From: Neisseriaceae bacterium
GTDB taxonomy: Bacteria; Pseudomonadota; Gammaproteobacteria; Burkholderiales; Neisseriaceae
DNA: 64,000 bases
NCBI GenBank assembly: GCA_017458185.1
Contig: JAFTFY010000031.1
Coordinates: 38,887 to 102,886 of the forward strand
Direction: 5' to 3'
Under the pieces are notes generated by a model, which searched no databases, was not told the DNA's origin, and was given only the letters and a program-made list of their open reading frames with translations. Shown here piece by piece: positions 1 to 9,686 of the stretch (the stretch's first letter is position 1; every line of letters begins with the position of its first letter). A program made the position numbers and the translations under genes.

Positions 1-95
1 TTTTTAACGATAAATGCCACGCCAAATTGCACAACGGTTATTTAACTTATAAAAATTTTTCTTATATTTTGAACGACTTAACAGGAGCATTATAA

Positions 96-296
96 ATGGA
101 AAGCATTTATATTTTAATTCCGATTAGCATTGTTTTGGTGCTGTTAATCGGCGTGGCTCTGTGGTGGTCGTCTAAAAGCGGGCAGTTTGATGATTTGGAA
201 GGGCCGGGTCATCGCATTTTAATGGACGATGACGACACAACCCATTTGCTTTCAGGCAGCCTGAAAGATAATCAAGGAGAAAATAAAAATGAGTGA
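96..296 (+). CDS. ccoS: cbb3-type cytochrome oxidase assembly protein CcoS
   Basis: Small inner-membrane protein of 66 residues. One hydrophobic helix spans roughly residues 4-24 and is followed by the WWSSKSGQFDDLEGPGHRIL stretch typical of CcoS. The family helps mature cbb3 cytochrome c oxidase, with a proposed role in heme/copper insertion into CcoN. An AGGAGC ribosome site lies 8 bases before the ATG. The last codons run through an uptake-like word (residues SGSLK) and the stop overlaps the relA start by 8 bases, so the two are probably cotranslated. The oxidase structural genes would lie outside the window, if they are linked at all. The family assignment rests on the helix plus the conserved motif. 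Confidence 0.9.
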   Translation: MESIYILIPISIVLVLLIGVALWWSSKSGQFDDLEGPGHRILMDDDDTTHLLSGSLKDNQGENKNE

Positions 297-2511
297 AGAA
301 CTTCGTCAGCATTTTGACTGGACAGCGTCTGATACGCCCGAAGAGTGGGTTACCGATTACGCTCGCAGGCTGCCTGAAAACGATAAAAAGGTGTTTTTTA
401 GCGTTTTGACTTTATTAAAAAATACGCTTACCGATAAAGACGAAACTCCTGTGGGCGAGCCTTTGTTCCGCCATTTATTACGCACGGCGGAAATGGTAGA
501 AGAGTTGGATTTATTGCCTGACGCAGTCATCGCCACGCTGGCTTCCGTTTTCCCTGCATTTGTGCCAGAGTGGAAAATTAAATTAGAAAAAATCGCAGGA
601 AAACAAGTTGTTAAGTTGGTCGAGGGCATAGACCAAGTTTCTAAACTCACCGAATTTGCCAAGGTGGATTCGCTGGCAACGCCTGACGAACGCAATCGCC
701 AAGCGGAAACCATGCGGAAAATGTTGCTGGCAATGGTTTCTGATATTCGTGTGGTGCTGATTAAACTCGCACAACGCACCCGCACCATGCAATATTTAGG
801 GCGTGTGCCAGATAGCCCACAAAAACGCTCGATTGCCAAAGAAACTATGGATATTTTTGCACCGCTTGCCAACCGCTTGGGCGTGTGGCAGTTAAAATGG
901 CAGTTGGAAGATTTGGGCTTTCGCTATCAGCACCCAGAGGCATATCGTGAAATTGCCGAAGCGTTAGACGGCAATCGTGATGAACGCTTATCGTATATCG
1001 AACAGTTTTCAGGCAGCCTGAAAGCCGAATTAAATCAATTAGGTATGAAATGCGAAGTGGCAGGACGACCGAAACACATTTATTCCATTTATCGCAAAAT
1101 GCAAAAAAAACACCTGCCGTTTTCGGGTTTATACGATATTCGTGCGGTGCGTGTTTTGGTGGAAACGGTTGCTGATTGCTACACCACATTAGGCATTGTG
1201 CATAGCCTGTGGCAGCCGATTTCAGGCGAGTTTGACGATTATATTTCGCACCCCAAAGCCAACGATTATCGCAGTTTGCACACCGTTGTTGTCGGTCCTG
1301 AAAATAAAGGCGTGGAAATTCAAATTCGCACTTTTGAAATGCACGAATACGCCGAATTTGGTGTGGCGGCACACTGGCGTTATAAAGAGGGCGGACAAGG
1401 CGATGCGGCGTATGAACAAAAAATTGCGTGGTTGCGTCAGTTGCTTGACTGGCGTGAAAATATGGCAACGAGCGACAAAGCCAACTTGGCAGCCGCTTTT
1501 CAAACCGAATTATTTAGCGACACCATTTATGTTTTAACCCCGCAAGGGCGAGTTTTATCACTGCCCGAGGGTTCTACGCCGATTGACTTTGCCTACGGCT
1601 TACATTCCGATTTAGGCAATCGCTGTCGTGGAGCAAAAGTCAATGGGCAAATGGTGCCTTTATCCACGCCATTAGAAAACGGACAACGGGTAGAAATTAT
1701 CGCTGCCAAAACAGGCAATCCATCGCCTGACTGGTTGCACAATGGCTGGGTGAAAAGCAGTAAAGCGGTGAGCAAAATCAAAGCCTATATTCGCTCGCAA
1801 ACCCTTGATTCTGTGCGAGAAAATGGCAAAAATTTATTCGATAAACTATTGTCTCGCCTGCCGTATCAGCCAAATGTACAAAAACTGATTGAACATTGCG
1901 GTTTTTCCAAAGCCGATGAATTTCATTTAGCATTAGGGCAGGGCGATATATCCGTGCGTGCGGTCGAAAAAGCCTTAAACGAATTTTCAGCCAAAGAAGA
2001 ACCAAACCCGCCAGTGGCAAACGCCGCCGAAGTTTTAAAAATCAGCAAAGCCAAAAAGAACGACAAAAACGGCATATTACTCAACGGCGAAAGCGGTTTG
2101 CTCACCGTGCTTGCCAAATGCTGCAAACCCGCACCGCCTGATGAAATTGTGGGCTTTGTAACCAGCGGGCGTGGCGTTTCCATTCACCGCAAAAACTGTC
2201 CTGCATTTGCCAAATTAGCCGAACGAAGCCCCGAAAAAACGCTGAATGCACAATGGTCTTTACAAGGTTTCTCGCAAAATGTCTTCCCGATTGACATAGA
2301 AATCATCGCCCACGACAGGGGCGGCTTGTTACGCGATGTATCAGACGCATTTGCCAAAAACAAAATCAATGTCATCGGCGTGAATACACTCACACGCGAC
2401 CACACCGCCACAATGAAATTCACCGCTGAATTACGACAAGGTGAAGAATTACCCAAACTCTTGTCGTCTTTGGCGGATATACAAGGCGTGTCGGAAGTGA
2501 GAAGGGTTTAA
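289..2511 (+). CDS. relA: RelA, ribosome-dependent (p)ppGpp synthetase
   Basis: Makes the alarmone (p)ppGpp from ATP and GTP/GDP during amino-acid starvation. The 740-residue protein has the long RSH layout: degenerate HD region (about 50-190), synthetase (about 245-365), TGS (about 405-465) and a C-terminal ACT domain (about 665-740). The HD-type metal residues of SpoT are missing (FRHLLRTAEMVEELDLLPDA instead), and the synthetase carries the EFDDY acidic motif. Both point to monofunctional RelA rather than bifunctional SpoT. Start chosen by the AAGGAGA site and the overlap with ccoS. Uptake-like words are read in frame as RLPEN near residue 25 and FSGSLK near residue 242, so they have been accommodated inside the protein. 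Confidence 0.95.
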   Translation: MSEELRQHFDWTASDTPEEWVTDYARRLPENDKKVFFSVLTLLKNTLTDKDETPVGEPLFRHLLRTAEMVEELDLLPDAVIATLASVFPAFVPEWKIKLEKIAGKQVVKLVEGIDQVSKLTEFAKVDSLATPDERNRQAETMRKMLLAMVSDIRVVLIKLAQRTRTMQYLGRVPDSPQKRSIAKETMDIFAPLANRLGVWQLKWQLEDLGFRYQHPEAYREIAEALDGNRDERLSYIEQFSGSLKAELNQLGMKCEVAGRPKHIYSIYRKMQKKHLPFSGLYDIRAVRVLVETVADCYTTLGIVHSLWQPISGEFDDYISHPKANDYRSLHTVVVGPENKGVEIQIRTFEMHEYAEFGVAAHWRYKEGGQGDAAYEQKIAWLRQLLDWRENMATSDKANLAAAFQTELFSDTIYVLTPQGRVLSLPEGSTPIDFAYGLHSDLGNRCRGAKVNGQMVPLSTPLENGQRVEIIAAKTGNPSPDWLHNGWVKSSKAVSKIKAYIRSQTLDSVRENGKNLFDKLLSRLPYQPNVQKLIEHCGFSKADEFHLALGQGDISVRAVEKALNEFSAKEEPNPPVANAAEVLKISKAKKNDKNGILLNGESGLLTVLAKCCKPAPPDEIVGFVTSGRGVSIHRKNCPAFAKLAERSPEKTLNAQWSLQGFSQNVFPIDIEIIAHDRGGLLRDVSDAFAKNKINVIGVNTLTRDHTATMKFTAELRQGEELPKLLSSLADIQGVSEVRRV

Positions 2512-2562
2512 ACAATAAGAAGTTTCAGGCTGTCTGAAATGCTTAAATTGCTACAAAAACCC

Positions 2563-2591
2563 TTGATTTTTACTTAAATATCTTTTAAAAT
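2563..2591 (+). promoter_or_regulatory. Sigma-70 type promoter for rpsB
   Basis: A -35 TTGATT (2563-2568) and a -10 TAAAAT (2586-2591) are separated by exactly 17 bases. This lies downstream of relA and would start transcription near 2597, giving a leader of about 130 nt before rpsB. Confidence 0.65.
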
Positions 2592-2596
2592 GGCGG

Positions 2597-2725
2597 TCTT
2601 TCCCGAAGATTTTTGGGAAAGATTGTTTTTAACTTAACGCCCACGCACACGCTGAAAGGGTGTTTCTTTTTAGAAATTCTTTCGTGTTGCGTTAGGCTTA
2701 ACCCTTTCAACTTTAAGGAAATTTT
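2597..2725 (+). promoter_or_regulatory. Structured rpsB leader with possible attenuator
   Basis: Just at the predicted transcript start there is an 8-bp perfect hairpin, TCTTTCCC (2597-2604) with GGGAAAGA (2615-2622), followed by TTGTTTTT, which looks like an intrinsic terminator. Further on, TGAAAGGGT (2653-2661) pairs with ACCCTTTCA (2701-2709), a 9-bp perfect stem ending 17 bases before the start codon. Ribosomal protein S2 operons are known to be autoregulated through their leaders in other bacteria. That this leader does so is inferred. The first hairpin could instead simply terminate relA transcripts. Confidence 0.5.
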
Positions 2726-3445
2726 ATGGCACAAGTTACCATGCGTCAAATGCTTGAAGCAGGCGTACATTTTGGTCATCAGACCCGTTATTGGAACCCA
2801 AAAATGGAAGAGTACATTTTTGGTTCTCGCAACAAAATCCACATTATCAACTTGGAAAAAACATTGCCGATGTTAAACGACGCACAAGATGTAGTTCGCC
2901 GTTTGGCTGCAAATAAAGGCACAGTGTTGTTTGTTGGCACCAAACGCCAAGCACGCGAAATTGTGCGTGAAGAAGCTCTTCGTGCAGGTGCTCCATTTGT
3001 GGATCAACGCTGGTTGGGCGGTATGCTCACCAACTATAAAACCGTGAAACAATCCATCAAACGCTTGGAAGAAAAACGCCAGTCGTTGGAAAACGCTGAC
3101 GCTAACGGTTTGAATAAAAAAGAACAATTAGATTTGCAACGCGAAGTGGAAAAACTGGAACGCTCATTGGGCGGCATTGAAAAAATGCGTGGCTTGCCTG
3201 ACGCAATTTTCGTCATCGACACAGGCTACCAAAAAGGTGCGATTATCGAAGCCGCAAAATTAGGCATTCCTGTGATTGCGATTGTCGATTCAAACAACAG
3301 CCCTGACGGCGTGAAATATGTTATTCCAGGCAATGACGATTCGTCCAAAGCCATTCGCTTATACTGCCGTGCTATGGCTGATGCGATTTTGGAAGGTAAA
3401 GCACAATCGTTGCAAGAGACTGTGAATAACGCTGAAAAAGCATAA
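2726..3445 (+). CDS. rpsB: 30S ribosomal protein S2
   Basis: Primary protein of the small ribosomal subunit, 239 residues, the usual length. Opens with the characteristic [20 protein letters not shown] and contains [10 protein letters not shown] and the [10 protein letters not shown] core. An AAGGAA site precedes the ATG by 7 bases. Followed by tsf, the standard rpsB-tsf order, with a strong terminator between them that should reduce readthrough, so tsf may be partly independent. Codon use and GC are higher than in the surrounding accessory DNA, as expected for a highly expressed gene. Confidence 0.98.
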   Translation: MAQVTMRQMLEAGVHFGHQTRYWNPKMEEYIFGSRNKIHIINLEKTLPMLNDAQDVVRRLAANKGTVLFVGTKRQAREIVREEALRAGAPFVDQRWLGGMLTNYKTVKQSIKRLEEKRQSLENADANGLNKKEQLDLQREVEKLERSLGGIEKMRGLPDAIFVIDTGYQKGAIIEAAKLGIPVIAIVDSNNSPDGVKYVIPGNDDSSKAIRLYCRAMADAILEGKAQSLQETVNNAEKA

Positions 3446-3463
3446 TGCAGTTGTGAATAGGTG

Positions 3464-3487
3464 AAAGGGCGACAATCGCCCTTTTTT
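3464..3487 (+). terminator. Terminator between rpsB and tsf
   Basis: AAAGGGCGA (3464-3472), loop CAA, TCGCCCTTT (3476-3484), then a T run to 3487. A textbook intrinsic terminator, probably partial because tsf follows 35 bases later. Confidence 0.85.
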
Positions 3488-3521
3488 CAAAATAGATTAA
3501 ACAGATTTTAAGGATAAAAAA

Positions 3522-4391
3522 ATGGCAGAAATTACCGCAAGAATGGTTGCCGATCTGCGTGCGGCAACAGGTTTGGGCATGATGGAATGTAAAAAAGCCT
3601 TGGTTGAAGCAGACGGCAATGTTGAAAAAGCCGAAGAAATTTTACGCATTAAATCAGGTGCAAAAGCCAGCAAATTGGCAGGCAGAACCGCAGCCGAAGG
3701 CGTGATTGCTCATATTTTAGACGGCAACAAAGGTGCGTTGGTTGAAGTGAATTGCGAAACCGACTTCGTTGCCAAAGATGCGGGCTTTTTGGGCTTTGCC
3801 AAAGCCGCCGCAGAAGCCGTTGTTTCAGGCAACCCTGCGGATTTGGACGCTTTGAACGCCGTGAAAACTGCGTCAGGCGAAACCGTAGAAGAAGTGCGCA
3901 AAGCCGTGATTGCCAAATTGGGCGAAAATATGTCGGTTCGCCGTTTTCAACGCTATGAAACTGCCGACAGCCTGACCGTTTATATGCACGGTTCTAAAAT
4001 CGGCGTAATGGTAGAATACGCAGGCGATGAAGCAACCGCACGCGATGTAGCCATGCACATTGCGGCATCTCGTCCGCAATGCGTTTCAGTAGAACAAGTT
4101 GATCCTGCATTGGTTGCCAAAGAACGCCATATTTACGAAGAACAAGCCGCACAATCAGGCAAACCTGCGGACATTATCGCCAAAATGGTTGAAGGTCGTG
4201 TGAAAAAATATTTGGCAGAAGTAACCTTGTTAGGCCAACAATTTGTTAAAAACCCCGAGCAAACTGTGGCACAACTGTTAAAAGCCAACAACACCACGGT
4301 TAAAGCCTTTACCGTATTCCAAGTGGGAGAAGGTATTGAGAAAAAAGTAGTCGATTACGCCGCCGAAGTCGCCGCTGCGGCAAAAGTGTAA
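3522..4391 (+). CDS. tsf: Translation elongation factor Ts
   Basis: Nucleotide-exchange factor for EF-Tu. 289 residues, close to the usual length. The N-terminal UBA-like module ends in the family signature [19 protein letters not shown]. The [11 protein letters not shown] motif near residue 78 belongs to the EF-Tu contact region, and the dimerisation domain follows. The AAGGAT site is 8 bases before the ATG. It sits directly after rpsB and ends at a strong terminator. Confidence 0.98.
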   Translation: MAEITARMVADLRAATGLGMMECKKALVEADGNVEKAEEILRIKSGAKASKLAGRTAAEGVIAHILDGNKGALVEVNCETDFVAKDAGFLGFAKAAAEAVVSGNPADLDALNAVKTASGETVEEVRKAVIAKLGENMSVRRFQRYETADSLTVYMHGSKIGVMVEYAGDEATARDVAMHIAASRPQCVSVEQVDPALVAKERHIYEEQAAQSGKPADIIAKMVEGRVKKYLAEVTLLGQQFVKNPEQTVAQLLKANNTTVKAFTVFQVGEGIEKKVVDYAAEVAAAAKV

Positions 4392-4408
4392 TAGATTGTT
4401 TTTTTAAT

Positions 4409-4438
4409 GAAAAAAGGCGTTTTGAAAACGCCTTTTTT
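4409..4438 (+). terminator. Terminator after tsf
   Basis: AAGGCGTTTT (around 4414-4423) pairs with AAAACGCCTT, with an A run on the left and TTTTTT on the right. It can serve both strands, ending tsf and the convergent gene at 4541. Confidence 0.85.
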
Positions 4439-4540
4439 GTTTTTCAGTTAGCCTGAAAATAAATAAAAAAGCGAGAGCAACAATTTGCTCTCGCTATGCT
4501 TACTGAATTTGTTCCTACTGAAAAATAATGATTTTAGTAA

Positions 4541-5053
4541 TTACCAATTCTTTAACTCATTGGTTATCCTATCAATGTCATGTGCTATGTTTTTGTCTAT
4601 TGTATCTATTGTGTCACTATCAGCTACATTCAGGAGTAATCCAAAAAATAGTTCTTCTGTACTGCTATCTTTCTTCATCCCATTCATAGTTCTTTCTAGT
4701 GTCCTATTAGTTATTTTTATACGATTGTCGGTGTTTTTTTCTAATGAATCTGCATATGTTTTTATTGTTCGCATTTTTCGTTTGGAGTCATAAAATTTGG
4801 AATTATTTTCACAATGACTGCTTATGTTAGATACATTTCTTGCAAAATTAGATAGTGTATGCATTTTGCTTAATGAAGATGATGTTGTATCTAGTTTTTC
4901 GAGTAGTTTTTCGTATTCTTTTCCTATTTGGGTCAAATATTCTGTATCACTGCACCCATAACCACTACTTGCTATTCCGATAAGCAGAGCAATAAACATT
5001 GAACGAAAAATTGCAACTGATGAGCACTTTTTGATGATTTTTTGAGAAAACAT
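4541..5053 (-). CDS. Hypothetical exported protein, possible lipoprotein
   Basis: 170 residues, not recognised as any known family. A basic start (MFSQKIIKKC) is followed by a hydrophobic stretch (about residues 15-32) ending in SSGYGC. The cysteine could be a lipid-attachment site, but GYG before it is not a canonical lipobox, so plain secretion is equally possible. The rest is charged, rich in Ser/Thr/Asn and helix-prone. An AAGGAT ribosome site precedes the ATG. The coding DNA is AT-rich compared with tsf, as is common for accessory genes. It stands alone between a terminator and a repeat field. Confidence 0.6.
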   Translation of the reverse strand: MFSQKIIKKCSSVAIFRSMFIALLIGIASSGYGCSDTEYLTQIGKEYEKLLEKLDTTSSSLSKMHTLSNFARNVSNISSHCENNSKFYDSKRKMRTIKTYADSLEKNTDNRIKITNRTLERTMNGMKKDSSTEELFFGLLLNVADSDTIDTIDKNIAHDIDRITNELKNW

Positions 5054-5129
5054 TTTCCATATCCTTTTGTTTGCAAGTTGAAAATTGATTGCAACGCATC
5101 ACAAAAAATTGTAACGGTAGCAAAATTTT

Positions 5130-5195
5130 GTACGGGCGTGCTTGTCAAGCAAGCACGCCCTTATAGAGTACTCTATAAGCAAACATTGATGACAA
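5130..5195. repeat. Two-hairpin repeat, copy 1
   Basis: First hairpin GGGCGTGCTT / AAGCACGCCC, second hairpin TTATAGAG / CTCTATAA, then GCAAACATTGATGAC. The same layout recurs near 21659, 58946 and 59842, with compensating changes in the first stem. The rest of 5054-5552 holds uptake-like words and the inverted repeat at 5351; no gene is seen. Confidence 0.75.
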
Positions 5196-5350
5196 ACGCC
5201 GTTAGGCGTAGGCTTTCAGGCTGCCTGAAATGTTTTTGAATTGCCGTTTTCTGTGCGTGTAAAGATTACTACGCCTTGTCTTACGACAAGGCTTGTAATG
5301 ACGGTTGTGGGTTTTGTATGGCTTTTCAGGCAGCCTGAAAACGATTTAAC

Positions 5351-5450
5351 ACTCCGTGTTCTTCGTGTTCTCCGTGAGAGATTAAATAATTTTGTCTCAT
5401 TAAAAAATAAAGTTTTAATCTCTCACGGAGAACGCGGAGAACACGGAGTT
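5351..5450. repeat. CTCCGTG inverted repeat
   Basis: A long near-perfect inverted repeat: the left arm starts ACTCCGTGTTC at 5351 and contains CTCCGTGAGAGATTAAA, and the right arm contains TTTAATCTCTCACGGAG and ends near 5450. A related copy lies at 20456-20550. Function unknown. Confidence 0.7.
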
Positions 5451-5552
5451 TTTGATTTAGTTTCAGGCTGCCTGAAATGTTTTTGCATTGTGCAATGAAT
5501 GATACAATTCCATTTTTTCCATTTTCAGGCAGCCTGAACGCTTTTGATTGAT

Positions 5553-8500
5553 ATGAATAAACCGCCATTTTCTTTTAATCTTGACCAAGTTCTTTGCAAA
5601 GACCGTTTTTTCTTGCAAAAGGCGTTCAGGCAGCCTGAAAAGTTTGGCGGTGTGCGTCAAATTGAAAAGAAATATCAAAAATCGCACAATCAGTATTTGC
5701 AACGCAAAAATGCTTTGCCTAAACCGCAATTTAATCAGGATTTGCCTGTTTTTCAATCGCTTGACGCCATTAAAAATGCGATTGAAAACAATCAAGTGGT
5801 GATTGTGTGTGGGGAGACGGGTTCGGGTAAAACCACGCAGTTGCCGCAGATTTGTTTGGCACTAAATCGTGGGGCGGCGGGGTTGATTGGGCATACGCAG
5901 CCACGCCGTTTGGCGGCGATGTCGGTTGCACATCGTATTGCTGATGAATTAGGTGAAAAAATGGGCGATAAAATCGCCTGCAAAATGCGTTTTACCGACA
6001 ACACCACGCCGCACACTTTGATTAAACTGATGACGGACGGCATTTTGTTGGCAGAAACTCAAAGAGACCGTTTTTTAACCGCTTACGACACGATTATTAT
6101 TGACGAAGCCCACGAACGCTCGCTGAATATTGACTTTTTATTAGGCTACCTGAAAAATCTTTTGCCACGCCGTCCTGATTTAAAAATCATCATTACTTCT
6201 GCCACGATTGACGCTAATCGCTTTTCGCAACACTTTGATAATGCTCCTGTTTTGGAAGTTTCGGGCAGAACTTTTCCTGTGGAAATTCACTATCGTCCTT
6301 TTCAATTAGACGATGATGAAGTGGAAATCGAAATGCCCGAAGCGATTGCGAATGCGATTGATGAATTGCCGACTTCTGGCGATATTTTGGTATTTTTGCC
6401 AGGTGAGCGGGAAATTCGTGAAACGGCGGATTTTTTACGCAAATTGCACGCAAATGACGAGATTTTGCCGTTGTTTGCACGATTGTCGAACGCAGAACAG
6501 CAGAAAATTTTTCGCCCAAATGGTGAAAATAGACGCATTATTTTGGCGACTAATGTGGCAGAAACTTCGCTCACTGTGCCGAATATTCATTTTGTGATTG
6601 ACACGGGGCTGGCTCGCGTCAAACGCTATTCGCCACGCAAAAAAGTGGAAGAGTTGCAGATTGAAAAAATTTCGCAAGCGGCGGCAAAGCAAAGAGCAGG
6701 GCGGTGCGGTCGCCTTGCGGCGGGCATTTGCATTCGTTTGTTTGATGAAGATGATTTCAGGCAGCGTTCTGAATATACCGACCCTGAAATTTTGCGGTCG
6801 AATTTAGCGTCTGTGCTGCTGCGAATGTCTGCCTTGAAATTAGGCGATATTGACGCTTTTCCGTTTATCGAAAAGCCTGATAATCGCTATATCAATGACG
6901 GTTATCAACTGTTGCAGGAGTTGGGGGCAATGGACCATCAACGGCAAATAACCGCCATCGGCAAAAATATGGCGAAGTTGCCGATAGACCCCAAAATTGC
7001 ACGCATGTTGCTGGCGGCGGTCAAACACCATGCTTTGGCGGAAGTTTTGGTGATTGTGGCAGCGTTGTCCATTCCCGACCCACGCGAACGCCCTGTCGAT
7101 TGTAAAGACTTGGCAGACAAGGCACGAGAACGCTTTTATGACAAAAATTCGGACTTTTTGGTGTATTTGAATATTTGGGATTCTTTTCAAAAAGAACGAG
7201 AAAAGGGCTTGTCTAATCGGCAGTTATTAGCGTGGTGTCGTCAATATTTTTTGTCGTATTTAAGAATGCGAGAGTGGCGAGATTTGCACAAACAACTTGC
7301 ACAAACGGTTGTTGAATTGAATTTAGCCAAAGAAGAAGATTGTTTCAGGCAGCCTGAAAGTGTTGTGCAGAATAAAGTACAACAGATTGATATTCATAAT
7401 AAAAATGCTGATTTATCGGCACAATTTAAGCAAAAGGCGTTAGATAAAAAACAACGCCGACAAATCAATAAGGGACGCAAACAAGCCACATACGAAGCCA
7501 TACACCGCAGTTTGCTCACAGGTTTAACGGCGAATATCGGCTTGAAATCGCCTGACGGCAATGATTATTTATCGTCTCGTGGCACGCATTTTTATATTTT
7601 TCCTGCGTCCGCCTTATTTAAGGGCAATGCCAAATGGCTGATTGCGGCGGAATTAACTGAAACATCAAGGATTTACGCACGAGATAACGCCAAAATTGAA
7701 CCCGAATGGGTGGAACAAGAAATGCCGCATTTGGTGCGATACCATTATTTTGAACCGCACTGGGAGCGAAAAAGGGGCGAAGTCATTGCCCAAGAACGGG
7801 TTACGCTGTTTGGCTTAACGCTTTTGCCACGCCGTCCTGTGTCATACGGCAGAATTGATCCTGTGGCAAGTCGTGAAATTTTTATCCGTGAATGCTTGGT
7901 TCATCGTGAATGTAATATTCAGGCAGCCTTTTTTCGCCATAATAACAAGGTGTTACAGGAAATTGAAGCAATCGAACACAAAACCCGCAAAACCGATATA
8001 AGCACAGACGAAGAAAGCCTGTTTGCGTTTTATGATGAAAGAATTCCGTATGAGTATGTGCCGCAAAACTTTTCAGGCAGCCTGAAAAATCCAAACCCCA
8101 TTCCCATTGTCGATTTATCATCATTTGAAATTTGGCGAAATCAAGCCGAACAGGAAAATCCTAACCTCTTGTTTTTAGACAAAGAAACGCTACTTCAAAA
8201 CGCCCAAAAACACGCCATTGATGAGCAGTTTCCAGAATATCTCACCACGCCTGACGGTAAGTTTAAACTCTCTTACCGTTTCGAGCCGAATCACCCTATG
8301 GACGGTGCCACGATTGACATTCCGCTGTCGGTCTTAAATCGCATGAATGCCAACCGCTTGGAATGGCTTGTGGCAGGTATGATTCGCGAAAAACTCACGC
8401 TCATAATTAAGGCTCTGCCCAAGCAAATTCGCCGCCTGTGCGTGCCTGTGCCGCAGTTTATTACCGAATTTTTATCGCAAGATATTGATTATTCAGAAAA

Positions 8501-9599
8501 AATTATTCCACAATTAGCCAAATTCATCGCCAAAACCGCAGGCGATATGCGGCTGTTAGACGAAATCAATATAGACGAATGGCAGGCTTTCAGGCTGCCT
8601 GAATATGCTTATTTCAATATCAAAGTGATTGATGATGGACAGCAAGAACTTGCCATAGGGCGAGATATAAATCAATTAAAACAACAACTTGGCAACGCCG
8701 CAACCGCCGCATTTCGTGATAGTTCAAACGAATTTGAACAAGATAATTTAACTTCTTGGAACATAGGCAGGCTGCCTGAAAACATTAAATTTGCACGCGG
8801 AAAACGGCAGTTAGTGGGCTATCCTGCCTTGAAATTAGACAAAGACGGCAAAATCGGCTTGCGGATTTTCGATACGCCCGAATTAGCCGAATACGAACAC
8901 CGTCAAGGCGTGATTGCCCTGATGAAATTACAAATGAAAGAACAAATCAAAGATTTGCAAAAAGGCATTCACGATTTTACAAAAATCGCCTTAATATTCA
9001 AACACATACCAAGCGATTTTCTGAAAGAACAAATCGTGCAAGCCGTGTGCAATCGGGCTTTTATCGGCGAAGACGCCTTGCCACGAGACGAAAAAACATT
9101 TAAAGAACAAATTAAAAAAGCCAGAAGTCGCATAGGAGCGGTAAAAGTTGCGATAAACGAGCATTTACTTGCCACAGCGACCGCTTACGCCGAATTGCAA
9201 GGCAACATCAGCAGCGGCAAACACCCCCTGTGCGGCGTGCTAAAAACACAATGCCAAAGCCTGTTGCACGACAATTTCATCACGCAAACGCCGTATGAAC
9301 AATGGGTTCGCATGCCGATTTACATTAAAGCCATGACGGCAAGAATGGATAAATACAGCAACAACCCCGCCCGCGACACCGCACGAGAAGCCGATATTCA
9401 AGCCTTATACGAAAAATGGCAAAATAAAATCAATGAGTTACAAAAAAACAATCAACCCATTTCAGGCAGCCTGAAAACATTTTTCTGGAAAATCCAAGAG
9501 TTAAGAGTGTCTTTATTTGCACAGGAACTCAAAACACCGTATCCTGTGTCGTTGAAACGCTTAAATAAAGAGTGGGACGAGATGAATAGAATAGGGTGA
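5553..9599 (+). CDS. hrpA: ATP-dependent RNA helicase HrpA (DEAH box)
   Basis: Large DEAH-box helicase of about 1348 residues, acting on RNA and linked in other bacteria to rescue of stalled or collided ribosomes. Walker A GETGSGKTTQ lies near residue 87, DEAHERS near 190, SAT motif III shortly after, and the QRAGRCGRLAAG motif VI near residue 380. The long C-terminal HrpA domain follows (8900-9590). The ATG at 5553 is used; the frame continues upstream to a TTG at 5544, and no strong ribosome site is visible, so the exact start is uncertain. Six uptake-like words are read in frame (peptides FRQPE, SGSLK, RLPE), an unusual density. The first falls in the poorly conserved N-terminus. Confidence 0.95.
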   Translation: MNKPPFSFNLDQVLCKDRFFLQKAFRQPEKFGGVRQIEKKYQKSHNQYLQRKNALPKPQFNQDLPVFQSLDAIKNAIENNQVVIVCGETGSGKTTQLPQICLALNRGAAGLIGHTQPRRLAAMSVAHRIADELGEKMGDKIACKMRFTDNTTPHTLIKLMTDGILLAETQRDRFLTAYDTIIIDEAHERSLNIDFLLGYLKNLLPRRPDLKIIITSATIDANRFSQHFDNAPVLEVSGRTFPVEIHYRPFQLDDDEVEIEMPEAIANAIDELPTSGDILVFLPGEREIRETADFLRKLHANDEILPLFARLSNAEQQKIFRPNGENRRIILATNVAETSLTVPNIHFVIDTGLARVKRYSPRKKVEELQIEKISQAAAKQRAGRCGRLAAGICIRLFDEDDFRQRSEYTDPEILRSNLASVLLRMSALKLGDIDAFPFIEKPDNRYINDGYQLLQELGAMDHQRQITAIGKNMAKLPIDPKIARMLLAAVKHHALAEVLVIVAALSIPDPRERPVDCKDLADKARERFYDKNSDFLVYLNIWDSFQKEREKGLSNRQLLAWCRQYFLSYLRMREWRDLHKQLAQTVVELNLAKEEDCFRQPESVVQNKVQQIDIHNKNADLSAQFKQKALDKKQRRQINKGRKQATYEAIHRSLLTGLTANIGLKSPDGNDYLSSRGTHFYIFPASALFKGNAKWLIAAELTETSRIYARDNAKIEPEWVEQEMPHLVRYHYFEPHWERKRGEVIAQERVTLFGLTLLPRRPVSYGRIDPVASREIFIRECLVHRECNIQAAFFRHNNKVLQEIEAIEHKTRKTDISTDEESLFAFYDERIPYEYVPQNFSGSLKNPNPIPIVDLSSFEIWRNQAEQENPNLLFLDKETLLQNAQKHAIDEQFPEYLTTPDGKFKLSYRFEPNHPMDGATIDIPLSVLNRMNANRLEWLVAGMIREKLTLIIKALPKQIRRLCVPVPQFITEFLSQDIDYSEKIIPQLAKFIAKTAGDMRLLDEINIDEWQAFRLPEYAYFNIKVIDDGQQELAIGRDINQLKQQLGNAATAAFRDSSNEFEQDNLTSWNIGRLPENIKFARGKRQLVGYPALKLDKDGKIGLRIFDTPELAEYEHRQGVIALMKLQMKEQIKDLQKGIHDFTKIALIFKHIPSDFLKEQIVQAVCNRAFIGEDALPRDEKTFKEQIKKARSRIGAVKVAINEHLLATATAYAELQGNISSGKHPLCGVLKTQCQSLLHDNFITQTPYEQWVRMPIYIKAMTARMDKYSNNPARDTAREADIQALYEKWQNKINELQKNNQPISGSLKTFFWKIQELRVSLFAQELKTPYPVSLKRLNKEWDEMNRIG

Positions 9600-9686
9600 T
9601 TGAAAGGCTGCCTGAAACAAAATAAAGCACTCGCTTACATTCCCATTTATAATACCCCCTTTGAATTTTAAAAAACGAGAAACGAA

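Noticed and set aside
5042..5500. Short open frames in the repeat field before hrpA
   Set aside because: They consist of repeat and uptake-word sequence with no ribosome sites or recognisable protein features.
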